A stretch of DNA of 31,911 nt. Origin: a virus. The stretch covers positions 1-31,911 of IMG/VR virus record IMGVR_UViG_3300034167_000504. One strand, given 5' to 3'. Positions 21,222-29,232 of this stretch are shown here, one piece after another (within the stretch, counting starts at the first letter, position 1; every line of letters starts with the position of its first letter). The position numbers and the translations under genes were made by a program. Under the pieces are notes generated by a model. That model did no database searches and was not told the origin of the DNA. It was given only the letters and a program-made list of their open reading frames with translations.

Positions 21222-21494
21222 AGGTTTTAACAATACCTTATTAATCAATCACTTATCCCCCCATGCCGGATTATTTTGAAAAAAGTGGGCGGTCTACCTC
21301 CCTACCACCAGACTCCCATTTTAGCTACCTAACACTTGTAAGGTACTATTCCAATATCCCTATTCTCAAAAATATGGATGAACCCTATTTAGCCGCCTAA
21401 CACATGTAACCCAACTAATCTCACGCACTCCTTGCATTGTGGTCATTATTGTGCTACTGTACCCAAAATTCCTAATCCCAATACCCTATATCCT

Positions 21495-22052
21495 ATGAGC
21501 GTTATATCTTATTCTGAATTATGTGAACTTGTTGAAGCTGGTGTTATCAATGCTAAACCCAGTCAAATTAATGGAAGTTCAATCGACCTAACATTAGACA
21601 ATATCATTCGCACTGAGTCACCTAACACTCACGGCAAGCCAATTGACTTAGCCATTAAAGAAAACATCATCACCGCAGCGATTGACCTTAACAATAGCCC
21701 CTATCATTGTGGTTACATCATGCAACCAAACGAAATGATTCTAGCCTCATCCTTTGAAGTTTTTAACTTACCACATAATATCAGTGCTGAATATAAACTA
21801 AAATCCAGTATGGCGAGGAATGGCTTAGAACATCTTAATGCTGGCTGGTGTGATGCAGGTTGGACTAATTCTAAATTGACACTTGAACTTAAAAACGTAA
21901 ATCAATTTCATAAACTATTATTAACTGTGGGTATGCCTATAGGTCAGGTTATATTCTACAAACATGAACCTGTACCTGTAGATAAGTCATACTCTATTCG
22001 TGGTCAGTACAACAACCAAACTGAAGTTACTGAATCAAAAGGAATCAGGTAA
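21495..22052 (+). CDS. dcd: dCTP deaminase
   Basis: The 185-residue protein belongs to the dCTP deaminase/dUTPase superfamily and would deaminate dCTP to dUTP for thymidylate synthesis. Family motifs: SSIDLTL (28-34), GYIMQPNEMIL (73-83), KLKSSMARNGL (101-111, with the phosphate-binding Ser and Arg), and AGWCDAGWTNSKLTLELKN (116-134), whose Glu131 matches the catalytic glutamate. The start ATG is chosen because the longer TTG-initiated reading adds an unrelated 21 residues. It is the first gene of the rightward late block. A plain dUTPase is a weaker alternative. Confidence 0.85.
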   Translation: MSVISYSELCELVEAGVINAKPSQINGSSIDLTLDNIIRTESPNTHGKPIDLAIKENIITAAIDLNNSPYHCGYIMQPNEMILASSFEVFNLPHNISAEYKLKSSMARNGLEHLNAGWCDAGWTNSKLTLELKNVNQFHKLLLTVGMPIGQVIFYKHEPVPVDKSYSIRGQYNNQTEVTESKGIR

Positions 22053-22294
22053 TGGTAGATAGCAACGAGCAACGAGAATTAATTAGGCAGACTGTGAAAG
22101 AGACTTTACTTTCATTAGGTATTGAAGTAGACGATCCTATTAAAGTACAAAGGGATTTTCAGCATTTAAGGGAGTGGCGTGAAACTACTGAAGCCTTAAA
22201 GTCCAAAGGGTTAATGACGTTGTTTGGTGTAGTCCTAGCAGGTATTCTAGGGTTTATTTGGTTGGGGTTTAAAGGTTCATTGGGAGTTAAATAA
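22052..22294 (+). CDS. Holin-like membrane protein (DUF6127-like)
   Basis: The 80-residue protein has an N-terminal soluble part (IRQTVKETLLSLGIEVDDP, VQRDFQHLREW) and one transmembrane segment at about 53-75 (GLMTLFGVVLAGILGFIWLG). This pattern is widespread beside phage endolysin genes and is often called holin-like. It overlaps dcd (TAATG) and the endolysin (TAATG). A role in lysis is inferred from position. Confidence 0.65.
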   Translation: MVDSNEQRELIRQTVKETLLSLGIEVDDPIKVQRDFQHLREWRETTEALKSKGLMTLFGVVLAGILGFIWLGFKGSLGVK

Positions 22295-22791
22295 TGAAAG
22301 ATATTTACGATGCTGATATTAAAAGGTTTCACAAAGAATATAATTTGCCGTTTGACTGGACTTTAGTAAAAGCTCAGTTGTTTCAAGAGTCGGGTTTAAA
22401 CCCTGAAGCTTGTAGCCCAGTGGGTGCTAAGGGTTTGGCTCAGTTTATGCCTGCTACTTGGGAAGAATACACTATTAAGTGTGGCTTGCCTGCTAAAACT
22501 AGCCGTACTGATACTGTTGCTTCAATTCAATGCTGTGCTGCTTACATGAGGGCGTTAATTACGCAATGGAAAAGTAAAAGGACAGAGGTTGACCGCTATA
22601 ATTTAGCATTGGCTTCATACAATGCAGGTCTAGGTAACTTGCTGAAAGCACAGAAGATGGTTCATGGTGCTACGGATTATGCTACTATTATTTCAGCATT
22701 GAAATTTGTTACTGGAAATGAAAATGCTTTACAAACTACAGATTATGTGGTTAAAATAAATGAGTTTCATAGATTATTAAATAAGAAGTAA
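22294..22791 (+). CDS. Endolysin, SLT-type lytic transglycosylase
   Basis: This 165-residue enzyme cleaves peptidoglycan. The catalytic glutamate is Glu32 in QESGLNPEA, followed by GAKGLAQFMPATW (44-56), and ALASYNAGLGNLLKAQ (about 106-121), all hallmarks of soluble lytic transglycosylase domains. There is no signal peptide, so it would need the holin-like protein upstream. It ends in a helical tail with no cell-wall binding repeat. A virion-associated lysozyme role is less likely given its context. Confidence 0.88.
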   Translation: MKDIYDADIKRFHKEYNLPFDWTLVKAQLFQESGLNPEACSPVGAKGLAQFMPATWEEYTIKCGLPAKTSRTDTVASIQCCAAYMRALITQWKSKRTEVDRYNLALASYNAGLGNLLKAQKMVHGATDYATIISALKFVTGNENALQTTDYVVKINEFHRLLNKK

Positions 22792-22800
22792 CTTAGAATT

Positions 22801-22855
22801 GTGGTAACTGTAACCTTGGATACAGTCAGGATGAAATTAAATTTCCAGTTACCAC
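22801..22855 (+). repeat. 10-base inverted repeat upstream of the terminase operon
   Basis: GTGGTAACTG (22801-22810) and CAGTTACCAC (22846-22855) are perfect inverted arms around a 35-base loop. It lies in the 144-base gap between endolysin and terS. It may be a terminator-like or regulatory hairpin in the leader, or a packaging-recognition element. Confidence 0.5.
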
Positions 22856-22935
22856 ACTTGTAGGTTGCGTTAAATAATAGACTTTAAAGACGTTAATTTA
22901 GTTAGCGTGACCTCAACTTATTATAGGAAACCAAA

Positions 22936-23424
22936 ATGAATTTATGGGGAAATGAAGGGCAATTACCTCTATCAGAAAGGGAACAAGCTCTTAGAAATGA
23001 ATTTGTGCGACATTACTTGATTGATTTTGATCCAGTACTGGCGTGTATGAGAGTTGGTTTCACTAAAGCTTTTGCTGAAGATTACGCAATACGATTTATG
23101 GCGGAACCATACGTTCAAAAACGGATTACTGAACTTAGTTTGGAGACTCCTGAAGATGAACTTGAACAAGAAGAACTCGATAAGCAACTTACTTTGTCAG
23201 TATTACGACAAGCTGCTACGAACGGACCTTATAGTTCAAGGGTTGCTGCTGCTGCAAAACTTGCTTCTATACTAGGTATGGATAAACCTGTTGCTAATAC
23301 ACTTGATATTACCAGTAAAGGTGGTGTCATGGTTGTTCCTGGAATTAGTAATGTTGATGATTGGGAAGAAACTGCTTTGAAAGCTCAACAAGAGTTAATT
23401 AACGCTGCACAAGAATCAATATGA
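22936..23424 (+). CDS. Terminase small subunit
   Basis: The 162-residue protein has the usual small-terminase layout: an N-terminal HTH-like part (LRNEFVRHYLIDFDPVLACM, then VGFTKAFAEDYAI and the EPYVQKRI segment), a helical oligomerisation part with acidic ELEQEELDKQL, and a C-terminal tail. It recognises the packaging site. It precedes terL and overlaps the small 23421 gene. AGGAAACC precedes the ATG. Confidence 0.83.
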   Translation: MNLWGNEGQLPLSEREQALRNEFVRHYLIDFDPVLACMRVGFTKAFAEDYAIRFMAEPYVQKRITELSLETPEDELEQEELDKQLTLSVLRQAATNGPYSSRVAAAAKLASILGMDKPVANTLDITSKGGVMVVPGISNVDDWEETALKAQQELINAAQESI

Positions 23425-23594
23425 GAAATGTAGAAGCTGATAGAAGGGCAAAAAGTTTACAGTTAAGACCCAGACCGTCTTGTGAAAATAGTAAATGGCG
23501 GATAGTAATTGATCCACCTATGAATGATATGGATTATGTTAGAATGGAACGTATGCAAAGGTTCGCAGACAATAAAGCAAGGACTCTAAAGTAA
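23421..23594 (+). CDS. 57-residue basic protein between the terminase genes
   Basis: The ATG forms ATGA with the terS stop, and the stop TAA overlaps the terL ATG (TAATG). The product is very basic (RRAKSLQLRPRPS) with a Met-rich end (PPMNDMDYVRMERMQRF). Coupled overlaps on both sides argue it is translated. Function is unknown; a packaging accessory role is possible. Confidence 0.7.
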   Translation: MRNVEADRRAKSLQLRPRPSCENSKWRIVIDPPMNDMDYVRMERMQRFADNKARTLK

Positions 23595-25198
23595 TGGTTG
23601 AAAAGGTAGTTTGGGCTCCGCTTCCAGGATCTCAAACTTTAGCAATGTCATGTCCTGCTCAAATTATCGTTTATCACGGTAGTCGAGGTCCTGGAAAGAC
23701 GGATTCTCAGTTAATGCGGTTTCGTGCTAAAGTTGGACAGGGTTATGGTCGGCATTGGCGAGGTATTATCTTTGATAGGGAATATAAGAACTTAGATGAC
23801 TTAGTTTCTAAGTCAATGCGTTGGTTTCCTGAGTTTAAGGATAACTGTCGCTTTATAAATTCTAAATCAGATTATAAATGGGTTTGGAAGACTGGCGAAG
23901 AACTACTTTTTCGTACAGTTAAGAAAGATCAAGACTATTGGGGTTTTCATGGGCAAGAATTTCCATTTATTGGGTGGAATGAGCTTACTAAGTACCCTAA
24001 TGGTAACTTATTTGAGATGATGATGTCCTGTAATCGGTCATCATTCAGACCTGAGGATTTTCCTTTTTATATTAATAAGGATATACTTAATAAAAAAGGT
24101 TTAATTCAGCATGTGCCTAGTAACCACAAGTTTGCTGAACAACGTCTACTGCCAGAAATCAATTTAGAGGTGTTTGCTACCTGCAATCCTCATGGTCCTG
24201 GACATAACTGGGTTAAAAGACGTTTTATTAGTGCTTCTCGCATGGGTGAAATTTTAAAAAACAAAGTTAATGTTTACAATCCTAGAACTCAAAAACGAGA
24301 AGATGTATTTAAAACTCAAACGCATATATTTGGAAGCTATAGGGAGAATAAATACCTAAGTCCTGAGTATGTTGCTACATTGGAGAGTATAGATGAGCCT
24401 AATAAAAAGAGAGCATGGCTTATGGGTGATTGGGATGTTGTTGCAGGGGGTATGTTTGACGACCTTTGGGATTCTAAGTTACATATTATTGAACCTTTTA
24501 CTGTCCCCGATAATTGGCGTATTGACCGTTCATTTGATTGGGGCAGTTCGCACCCTTTTTCAGTAGGTTGGTGGGCTGAAAGTGATGGTACAGATGTAAT
24601 ATTGCCAGATGGTACTAAACGTAGTACTATAAGGGGAGATATATTCCGTATCGGGGAGTGGTACGGTTGGAATGGACGTCCAAATGAAGGATTACGAATG
24701 TTGGCAGGTGATATTGCTCAAGGTATCATCGAAAGGGAACTTTCTATGGGTATCTATAAAAGGGTACATCCTGGACCTGCTGATAATTCAATTTATGATG
24801 TTGAAAATGGAAATAGTATTGGCGCATCAATGGCTAATCCTGTTAGAATAAACGGAAACAACTATCCTGGAGTTACTTGGATACGTTCTGATAAATCTTC
24901 TGGTAGTCGTAAGGCTGGTTGGGAAAAAATGCGGTTGTATATGCGACAAGGTAAACCGCAAATTATTATAGATAAAGATACAAAAGAAAAAACTGTAATT
25001 CCTCGGGAAAAACCAGGAATGTTTATCTTTAATAGTTGTAAATTATTTATAGATTTAGTACCAATTTTACCTAGAGATGAAATTGACCCTGATGATGTAG
25101 ATACTGATGCTGAAGATCATATTGGTGATGAAGCACGTTACAAACTTCTATCCATTGGCGTTGGTGCTAAAGGTGGACGAACTAAAGGTGTTCAATAA
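23594..25198 (+). CDS. Terminase large subunit
   Basis: The 534-residue protein is the packaging motor ATPase and nuclease. It has a Walker A of GSRGPGKT (29-36), a Walker B-like FIGWNE (125-130) with the catalytic Glu, a coupling motif ATCNPHG (195-201), and the nuclease acidic motif RSFDWGSSHPFSVGW (Asp315). A later acidic pair near DPDDVDTDAEDHIGD may be the third nuclease acid. Order and length match Terminase_6-type large subunits. Its stop overlaps the HNH gene ATG. Confidence 0.92.
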   Translation: MVEKVVWAPLPGSQTLAMSCPAQIIVYHGSRGPGKTDSQLMRFRAKVGQGYGRHWRGIIFDREYKNLDDLVSKSMRWFPEFKDNCRFINSKSDYKWVWKTGEELLFRTVKKDQDYWGFHGQEFPFIGWNELTKYPNGNLFEMMMSCNRSSFRPEDFPFYINKDILNKKGLIQHVPSNHKFAEQRLLPEINLEVFATCNPHGPGHNWVKRRFISASRMGEILKNKVNVYNPRTQKREDVFKTQTHIFGSYRENKYLSPEYVATLESIDEPNKKRAWLMGDWDVVAGGMFDDLWDSKLHIIEPFTVPDNWRIDRSFDWGSSHPFSVGWWAESDGTDVILPDGTKRSTIRGDIFRIGEWYGWNGRPNEGLRMLAGDIAQGIIERELSMGIYKRVHPGPADNSIYDVENGNSIGASMANPVRINGNNYPGVTWIRSDKSSGSRKAGWEKMRLYMRQGKPQIIIDKDTKEKTVIPREKPGMFIFNSCKLFIDLVPILPRDEIDPDDVDTDAEDHIGDEARYKLLSIGVGAKGGRTKGVQ

Positions 25199-25518
25199 TG
25201 AGAAAAATAACTATTATTTTATTTATAATCAGTACATTAGTTTTATTAAATGATTCTGAAGCTTCAACTTGCAGAAGTTATACAGTTAAAAAACAATTTG
25301 ATAAAGAACAAGGATACCCACATGGTAGAAAAGGTTATGTTGTCGACCATATTTGTGCTTTGGCTCAGGGTGGTATTGATTCACCTAAAAATATGCAGTA
25401 TCAGACACTCGCAGATAGCAAAGCTAAAGATAAAATAGAGAACACTACTTATGGTAAAGCTTTATATTGTAATTCATCCAATTCAACTTTAAATCGTTTA
25501 GTATTTAACTGTAAATAA
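25198..25518 (+). CDS. Secreted-type HNH nuclease
   Basis: The 106-residue protein has a typical signal peptide (MRKITIILFIISTLVLL, then NDSEAS) with likely cleavage near residue 22-23. The mature part shows HNH features: GYVVDHICALAQGG (Asp50, His51), DSPKNMQYQT (Asn65) and SKAKDK. Four cysteines (25, 53, 91, 105) could form disulfides, fitting the periplasm. Terminase-linked HNH proteins normally act in the cytoplasm, so export is odd. A colinear role in degrading foreign DNA at the envelope is one possibility. Confidence 0.72.
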   Translation: MRKITIILFIISTLVLLNDSEASTCRSYTVKKQFDKEQGYPHGRKGYVVDHICALAQGGIDSPKNMQYQTLADSKAKDKIENTTYGKALYCNSSNSTLNRLVFNCK

Positions 25519-25527
25519 GGAACTTCA

Positions 25528-27015
25528 ATGTCATTAAATTCTCAACATCCTGCTTATGCTAGGTATTACGACCAATGGATTCAATTAAGGGATTTTTATA
25601 AAGGTGAAGAACACGTTAAACTAGCAGAGGATAAATATTTACTTCCAACTGCTGGTATGACTATGGACGGCATGGGTGCTAATGATGTAGGTAGACAAGC
25701 TTATGAATCCTATTTATCAAGAGCAGTATTTCCTGATTATATTAAGGATGCTGTTGAAATTTCTATAGGTTTATTGCATCAAAAGGAAGCAGTTATTGAA
25801 TTGCCTCCTGAACTTGAAGTTTTAAGAGATGATGCTAGTATTAAAGGTGAATCCTTAAATCAATTATTAAGACGTATCAATGTAGAACAATTAATTACAG
25901 GTCGATGCGGTTTATTGCTGGATACACCTATTATTTCTGATCCAACTAACCCTGTGCCGTATATAGCTTTATATATTGCAGAATCAATTATAAATTGGGA
26001 CGAAAGTAATGATTCCATTGATACTGATAAAATTAATATGGTTATCATGGATGAAACGGGCTATCGTAGAGTTAATAAGCTATTTGATTGGCAAATAATG
26101 ATGCAGTACCGCATTTTAATTCTTGATGATAATGGTACTTATAAACAAGGTGTATTTAATAATGATACAGGTACTAATTACGATGAAAGTTTATTAATTA
26201 CACCTGCTATTAGAGGTAAATCATTAAAAGAACTTCCTTTTGTATTTATAAATTCAAAAGACTTATTACCTTTGCCTGAAAATTCACCGTTACTTGGTTT
26301 AGCTAATATTACTGCTGCTATTTATCGTGGTGAAGCTGATTACCGTTATTCTTTGTTTATGCAAGGTCAAGATACCCTTGTTGTTATAGGAAGTGTCCGT
26401 AACCCTAATTTAGCTCCTGGAGGAGATGATGCGATTCGTACTGGTGCTGGTAGTCGTATTGATATTGATGTTACTGGGGACGCTAAGTATATTGGCGTTA
26501 GTTCTAAGGGGTTAGCTGAACAAAGAACTTGTTTAGAAAATGACCGCAAACGTGCAGAAACTCATTCCGGTCGTTTAATTGGTACTAAGTCAAATGTAGA
26601 AAGTGGTGAAGCTTTAAGAGTTCGTATTGGAGCTCAAACTGCTACTTTAAATCAAATAGCTATTACTTCAGCATTAGCTTTGGAGAAGATATTAAAAATA
26701 GCCGCTAGATGGATTGGTGCTGATGACTCAAAAGTAAGAGTTATACCAAATATGGACTTTGCTGATATAGACTTCCAAGGTCAAGAACTTGTTAATATTA
26801 TGACTGCTAGAAATATGGGTGCTCCTATATCTTTAGAAAGTATTCATAATGTGCTTGTAGATAGGGGTATGACAAACTTTGATTTTGAAACTGAAATGGC
26901 AAAAATTCCAGTTGAAAATAAGGATGCTAATATTCCAACACCTGATGCCGGAACAAAGATTCCTGCACAACCCAACCAAACCACAAAACCACCACAACCA
27001 AAAGTAGGAAAATAA
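25528..27015 (+). CDS. Portal protein (DUF4055-like)
   Basis: The 495-residue protein begins HPAYARYYDQWIQLRDFYKGEE, a DUF4055 pattern, followed by a conserved portal-like helical core (for example SLNQLLRRINVEQLITGRCGLLLD) and a C-terminal Pro/Gln/Lys-rich tail. Portals form the ring through which DNA is packaged. It sits between terminase and scaffold, the expected place. AGGAACTTCA precedes the ATG. Confidence 0.85.
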   Translation: MSLNSQHPAYARYYDQWIQLRDFYKGEEHVKLAEDKYLLPTAGMTMDGMGANDVGRQAYESYLSRAVFPDYIKDAVEISIGLLHQKEAVIELPPELEVLRDDASIKGESLNQLLRRINVEQLITGRCGLLLDTPIISDPTNPVPYIALYIAESIINWDESNDSIDTDKINMVIMDETGYRRVNKLFDWQIMMQYRILILDDNGTYKQGVFNNDTGTNYDESLLITPAIRGKSLKELPFVFINSKDLLPLPENSPLLGLANITAAIYRGEADYRYSLFMQGQDTLVVIGSVRNPNLAPGGDDAIRTGAGSRIDIDVTGDAKYIGVSSKGLAEQRTCLENDRKRAETHSGRLIGTKSNVESGEALRVRIGAQTATLNQIAITSALALEKILKIAARWIGADDSKVRVIPNMDFADIDFQGQELVNIMTARNMGAPISLESIHNVLVDRGMTNFDFETEMAKIPVENKDANIPTPDAGTKIPAQPNQTTKPPQPKVGK

Positions 27016-27016
27016 T

Positions 27017-27829
27017 ATGGGCTTAAAAATAGTAGAAGAAAACTTAGACTTAGTTGATGCAGCTTTTCAATCATTATATACAGAACTAGACGGTAAGTTT
27101 ATTCTTACTGGTATTGATGGTATGAAAACTGATGCAGATGTTGCACGTTTAAATGCTAGTATCATAAAAGAACGTGCTGCTACTGCTGAAGCTAAGACTA
27201 AATATGCAATATTAGGTGGTCTTGATGCTAATGAAATCTTAGCTAAACTAGATCGTATTCCTGAACTTGAAGCTTTGGCTTCAGGTAAAGTTGATGAAAC
27301 TAAAATTGAGAGTATTGTTGAAACTAGGCTAAAAGCTAAATTAAATCCGATTGAACGGTTACTTGAAGCTGAAAAAGTGAAAACTGCTAACCTTGAAAAT
27401 GTAAACAGAATGTTTATGGAGAAGGAAAAGACTGTTAGTATTCATTCGGCAGTTCGCAAGGCTGCTACTGCTGCAAATGTAAGAAGTGAAGCTATTGATG
27501 ATGCTATTACATTAGCTGAACGGTACTTTGAATTGTCTGAAGATGGTGCAGTTATAGCTAAGGACGTTCCTGGAGTTACTCAAGGAATAGACCCTGCTAT
27601 GTGGTTATCAGACTTACAAGCTAAAAAACCGCATTGGTGGGGTGAAACTGTTGGTGGTGGTGCAAGTGGGAGTGGTTCAGGTTTTAGTGGTATTAACAAT
27701 CCTTGGTCTGCTGATAATTGGAATATGACTGAACAAGGTAAACTGTATTCCAAAAATCCTGCTAAAGCTGAACAAATGGCTAAAGCTGCTGGAAGTAACG
27801 TAGGTGCTAGTAAACCAACTAAAAAATAA
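27017..27829 (+). CDS. Probable scaffolding protein
   Basis: The 270-residue protein is highly helical and charged with a coiled-coil middle (EKVKTANLENVNRMFMEKEK), then a Gly/Ser-rich linker (GGGASGSGSG near 215-224) and a Lys-rich tail. Composition and position between portal and major capsid fit a scaffold that is lost or cut during maturation. No protease motif is visible. Call by context and composition. Confidence 0.72.
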   Translation: MGLKIVEENLDLVDAAFQSLYTELDGKFILTGIDGMKTDADVARLNASIIKERAATAEAKTKYAILGGLDANEILAKLDRIPELEALASGKVDETKIESIVETRLKAKLNPIERLLEAEKVKTANLENVNRMFMEKEKTVSIHSAVRKAATAANVRSEAIDDAITLAERYFELSEDGAVIAKDVPGVTQGIDPAMWLSDLQAKKPHWWGETVGGGASGSGSGFSGINNPWSADNWNMTEQGKLYSKNPAKAEQMAKAAGSNVGASKPTKK

Positions 27830-27836
27830 AGTTGTT

Positions 27837-27869
27837 TTTAGGCGTATTGTGTGGTACAGTACGCCTAAA
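27837..27869 (+). terminator. Hairpin after the scaffold gene
   Basis: TTTAGGCGTA (27837-27846) pairs with TACGCCTAAA (27860-27869), a perfect 10-base-pair stem. No T run follows on the + strand, so it may attenuate or process the transcript ahead of the capsid gene. Confidence 0.5.
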
Positions 27870-27905
27870 TAGAGCATGGTCTCTATATAGAGCATGGTCT
27901 CTATA
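27870..27905 (+). repeat. Tandem 18-base duplication upstream of the capsid gene
   Basis: TAGAGCATGGTCTCTATA occurs twice back to back (27870-27887, 27888-27905). Each unit has inverted ends TAGAG...CTCTA. It ends 60 bases before the capsid ATG and could bind a dimeric regulator or form twin RNA hairpins. Confidence 0.75.
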
Positions 27906-27922
27906 AAATAATTATACATGGC

Positions 27923-27928
27923 TATAAT
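27923..27928 (+). promoter_or_regulatory. Possible -10 box for the capsid gene
   Basis: A perfect TATAAT lies 37 bases upstream of the capsid ATG. No good -35 box sits at the right distance, so if used it would need an activator, perhaps acting at the tandem 18-base repeats. Confidence 0.35.
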
Positions 27929-27965
27929 TAAAAACTCCCCTTAATTACTTTATGAGATCACTACT

Positions 27966-28985
27966 ATGGCTGCTGGAAATGTCCAGATTGCAGATGTTGT
28001 TGTACCTGCAATCTTTAACCCTTATGTACAAGAATTAACTCAAGAAAAAACTGCTATCATTCGTTCAGGTGCAGTTGTTATTGATTCTCAACTAGCTTCA
28101 AACCTTGCTGGAGAAGGTTCTACTTTCAACGTAAGATCATATAAAGATCTACAAAATGATGCTGAAAACGTATCTTCTGATGTTGCTGGTAATTTATCTA
28201 CCCCTAACAAAATTCTATCCGCTACTGAAATTCAAGTACGTTTAAGCCGTAATAATTCTTGGGCTTCTATGGATTTAGTTACTGACCTTATTTCTAAAGA
28301 CCCTATGCAAGCTATCGCTTCTAGAGTTTCTGATTATTGGGTTCGTAGATTGCAATTAGCTTTTGTTAATACTGTAAAAGGTGTATTGGCTGATAATGCT
28401 TTGGCTCCTAATGGTAATGATACTCATATTCAAAATGATATGACTTTCAACGCTTCAGGTGCTGCTTTTGCTGCTGGTGTTACTAACTTTACGGCTGAAT
28501 CTTTTGTAGATGCTACTACTACAATGGGTGACTCTTTAAACACACTAACAATGATTATGGTTCATTCTGTTGTTTATGGTCGTATGATTAAAAACAACTT
28601 GATTGATTTCGTTCCTGATTCAACTGGTTCTACTAACATTCCTACTTTTATGGGTCGTACTGTAATTGTTGATGACGGTATGCCTTTCACTGGTGGTGTA
28701 TTTGAATCTTGGTTGTTTGGTGCTAATGCTTTCACTATGGGTATGTCACAACCTAAAGTACCTACTGAAATTTATCGTCTCCCTGCTGCTGGTAATGGTG
28801 CTGGTATGGAAACATTGTTCAACCGTGTTGAATGGGCTATCCATCCATCAGGTTATCAATATACTCCTGCTTATACCGTTGGCGGTCCAACAAACGCTAC
28901 ACTTGCATTGGCTGCTTCTTGGTCAAGAGTGTTCCCTGAACGTAAACAAATTCGTATGGCTCGATTGATTACAAGAGAGTTCTAA
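27966..28985 (+). CDS. Major capsid protein, HK97-fold type
   Basis: The 339-residue protein has the length and composition of an HK97-fold capsid protein: an N-terminal arm with INFNPYVQELTQE-like sequence, a mixed alpha/beta core (AIASRVSDYWVRRLQLAFVN), NNLIDFVPDS, and a late GRTVIVDDGMPF segment typical of capsid proteins. It follows the scaffold and precedes a terminator and connector genes. Its codon use and context suggest high expression. Fold assigned by pattern and context. Confidence 0.83.
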   Translation: MAAGNVQIADVVVPAIFNPYVQELTQEKTAIIRSGAVVIDSQLASNLAGEGSTFNVRSYKDLQNDAENVSSDVAGNLSTPNKILSATEIQVRLSRNNSWASMDLVTDLISKDPMQAIASRVSDYWVRRLQLAFVNTVKGVLADNALAPNGNDTHIQNDMTFNASGAAFAAGVTNFTAESFVDATTTMGDSLNTLTMIMVHSVVYGRMIKNNLIDFVPDSTGSTNIPTFMGRTVIVDDGMPFTGGVFESWLFGANAFTMGMSQPKVPTEIYRLPAAGNGAGMETLFNRVEWAIHPSGYQYTPAYTVGGPTNATLALAASWSRVFPERKQIRMARLITREF

Positions 28986-29011
28986 AAACCAGTTTGGTGT
29001 GGTGTGTTTTA

Positions 29012-29039
29012 ACAGGGTGGTTCGCTGCCCTGTCTTTTT
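29012..29039 (+). terminator. Terminator after the capsid gene
   Basis: ACAGGG (29012-29017) pairs with CCCTGT (29028-29033), with wobble pairs extending inward around TTCG, followed by CTTTTT. A classical rho-independent terminator that would limit transcription past the capsid gene. Confidence 0.85.
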
Positions 29040-29053
29040 AGTTAGGAGGCTAT

Positions 29054-29209
29054 ATGCCAAAAGGTTATTCAAGAGCATTAGCAAGAGCCGTTGCTAAACC
29101 AGCTCCAAATGTTACAACTGTACAAACTCAACCAACAGTTGAAGAACCAACTGGTACAATAGCTGTTACTATTCCAGTTATTGAAAAAGTTAAAGAACCA
29201 ACTGTTTAA
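29054..29209 (+). CDS. 51-residue Pro/Thr/Val-rich protein
   Basis: AGGAGG lies 5 bases before the ATG, the best ribosome binding site in the late block. The product starts MPKGYSRALARAVAKPAP and continues with repeated Pro/Thr/Val/Glu. A small head or neck accessory protein is possible. No family is recognised. Confidence 0.7.
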   Translation: MPKGYSRALARAVAKPAPNVTTVQTQPTVEEPTGTIAVTIPVIEKVKEPTV

Positions 29210-29232
29210 CAATATTATATTGGTATAAATTA

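Larger units (their letters stand above)
20977..21494. repeat. 518-base non-coding switch region with several repeat families
   Basis: No gene is supported here. Contents: the dyad TAACACGCGTTA (21007-21018); a 25-base direct repeat with one mismatch at 21066-21090 and 21232-21256; three 15-base dyads GCACCANATNAGTGC at 21123-21137, 21145-21159 and 21207-21221; and a 22-base repeat TTTAGCnnCCTAACACnTGTAA at 21320-21341 and 21388-21409. A weak rightward promoter TTGCAT (21432-21437)-17 bases-TACTGT precedes dcd. It divides leftward early genes from rightward late genes. Confidence 0.7.

Noticed and set aside
21432-21494. TTG-initiated extension of dcd
   Set aside because: The added 21 residues do not resemble the dCTP deaminase N-terminus, whereas the internal ATG gives the normal start.
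27837-27869. Strong rho-independent terminator before the capsid gene
   Set aside because: The stem is perfect but no T run follows on the + strand, so it is listed only as a hairpin of moderate confidence.
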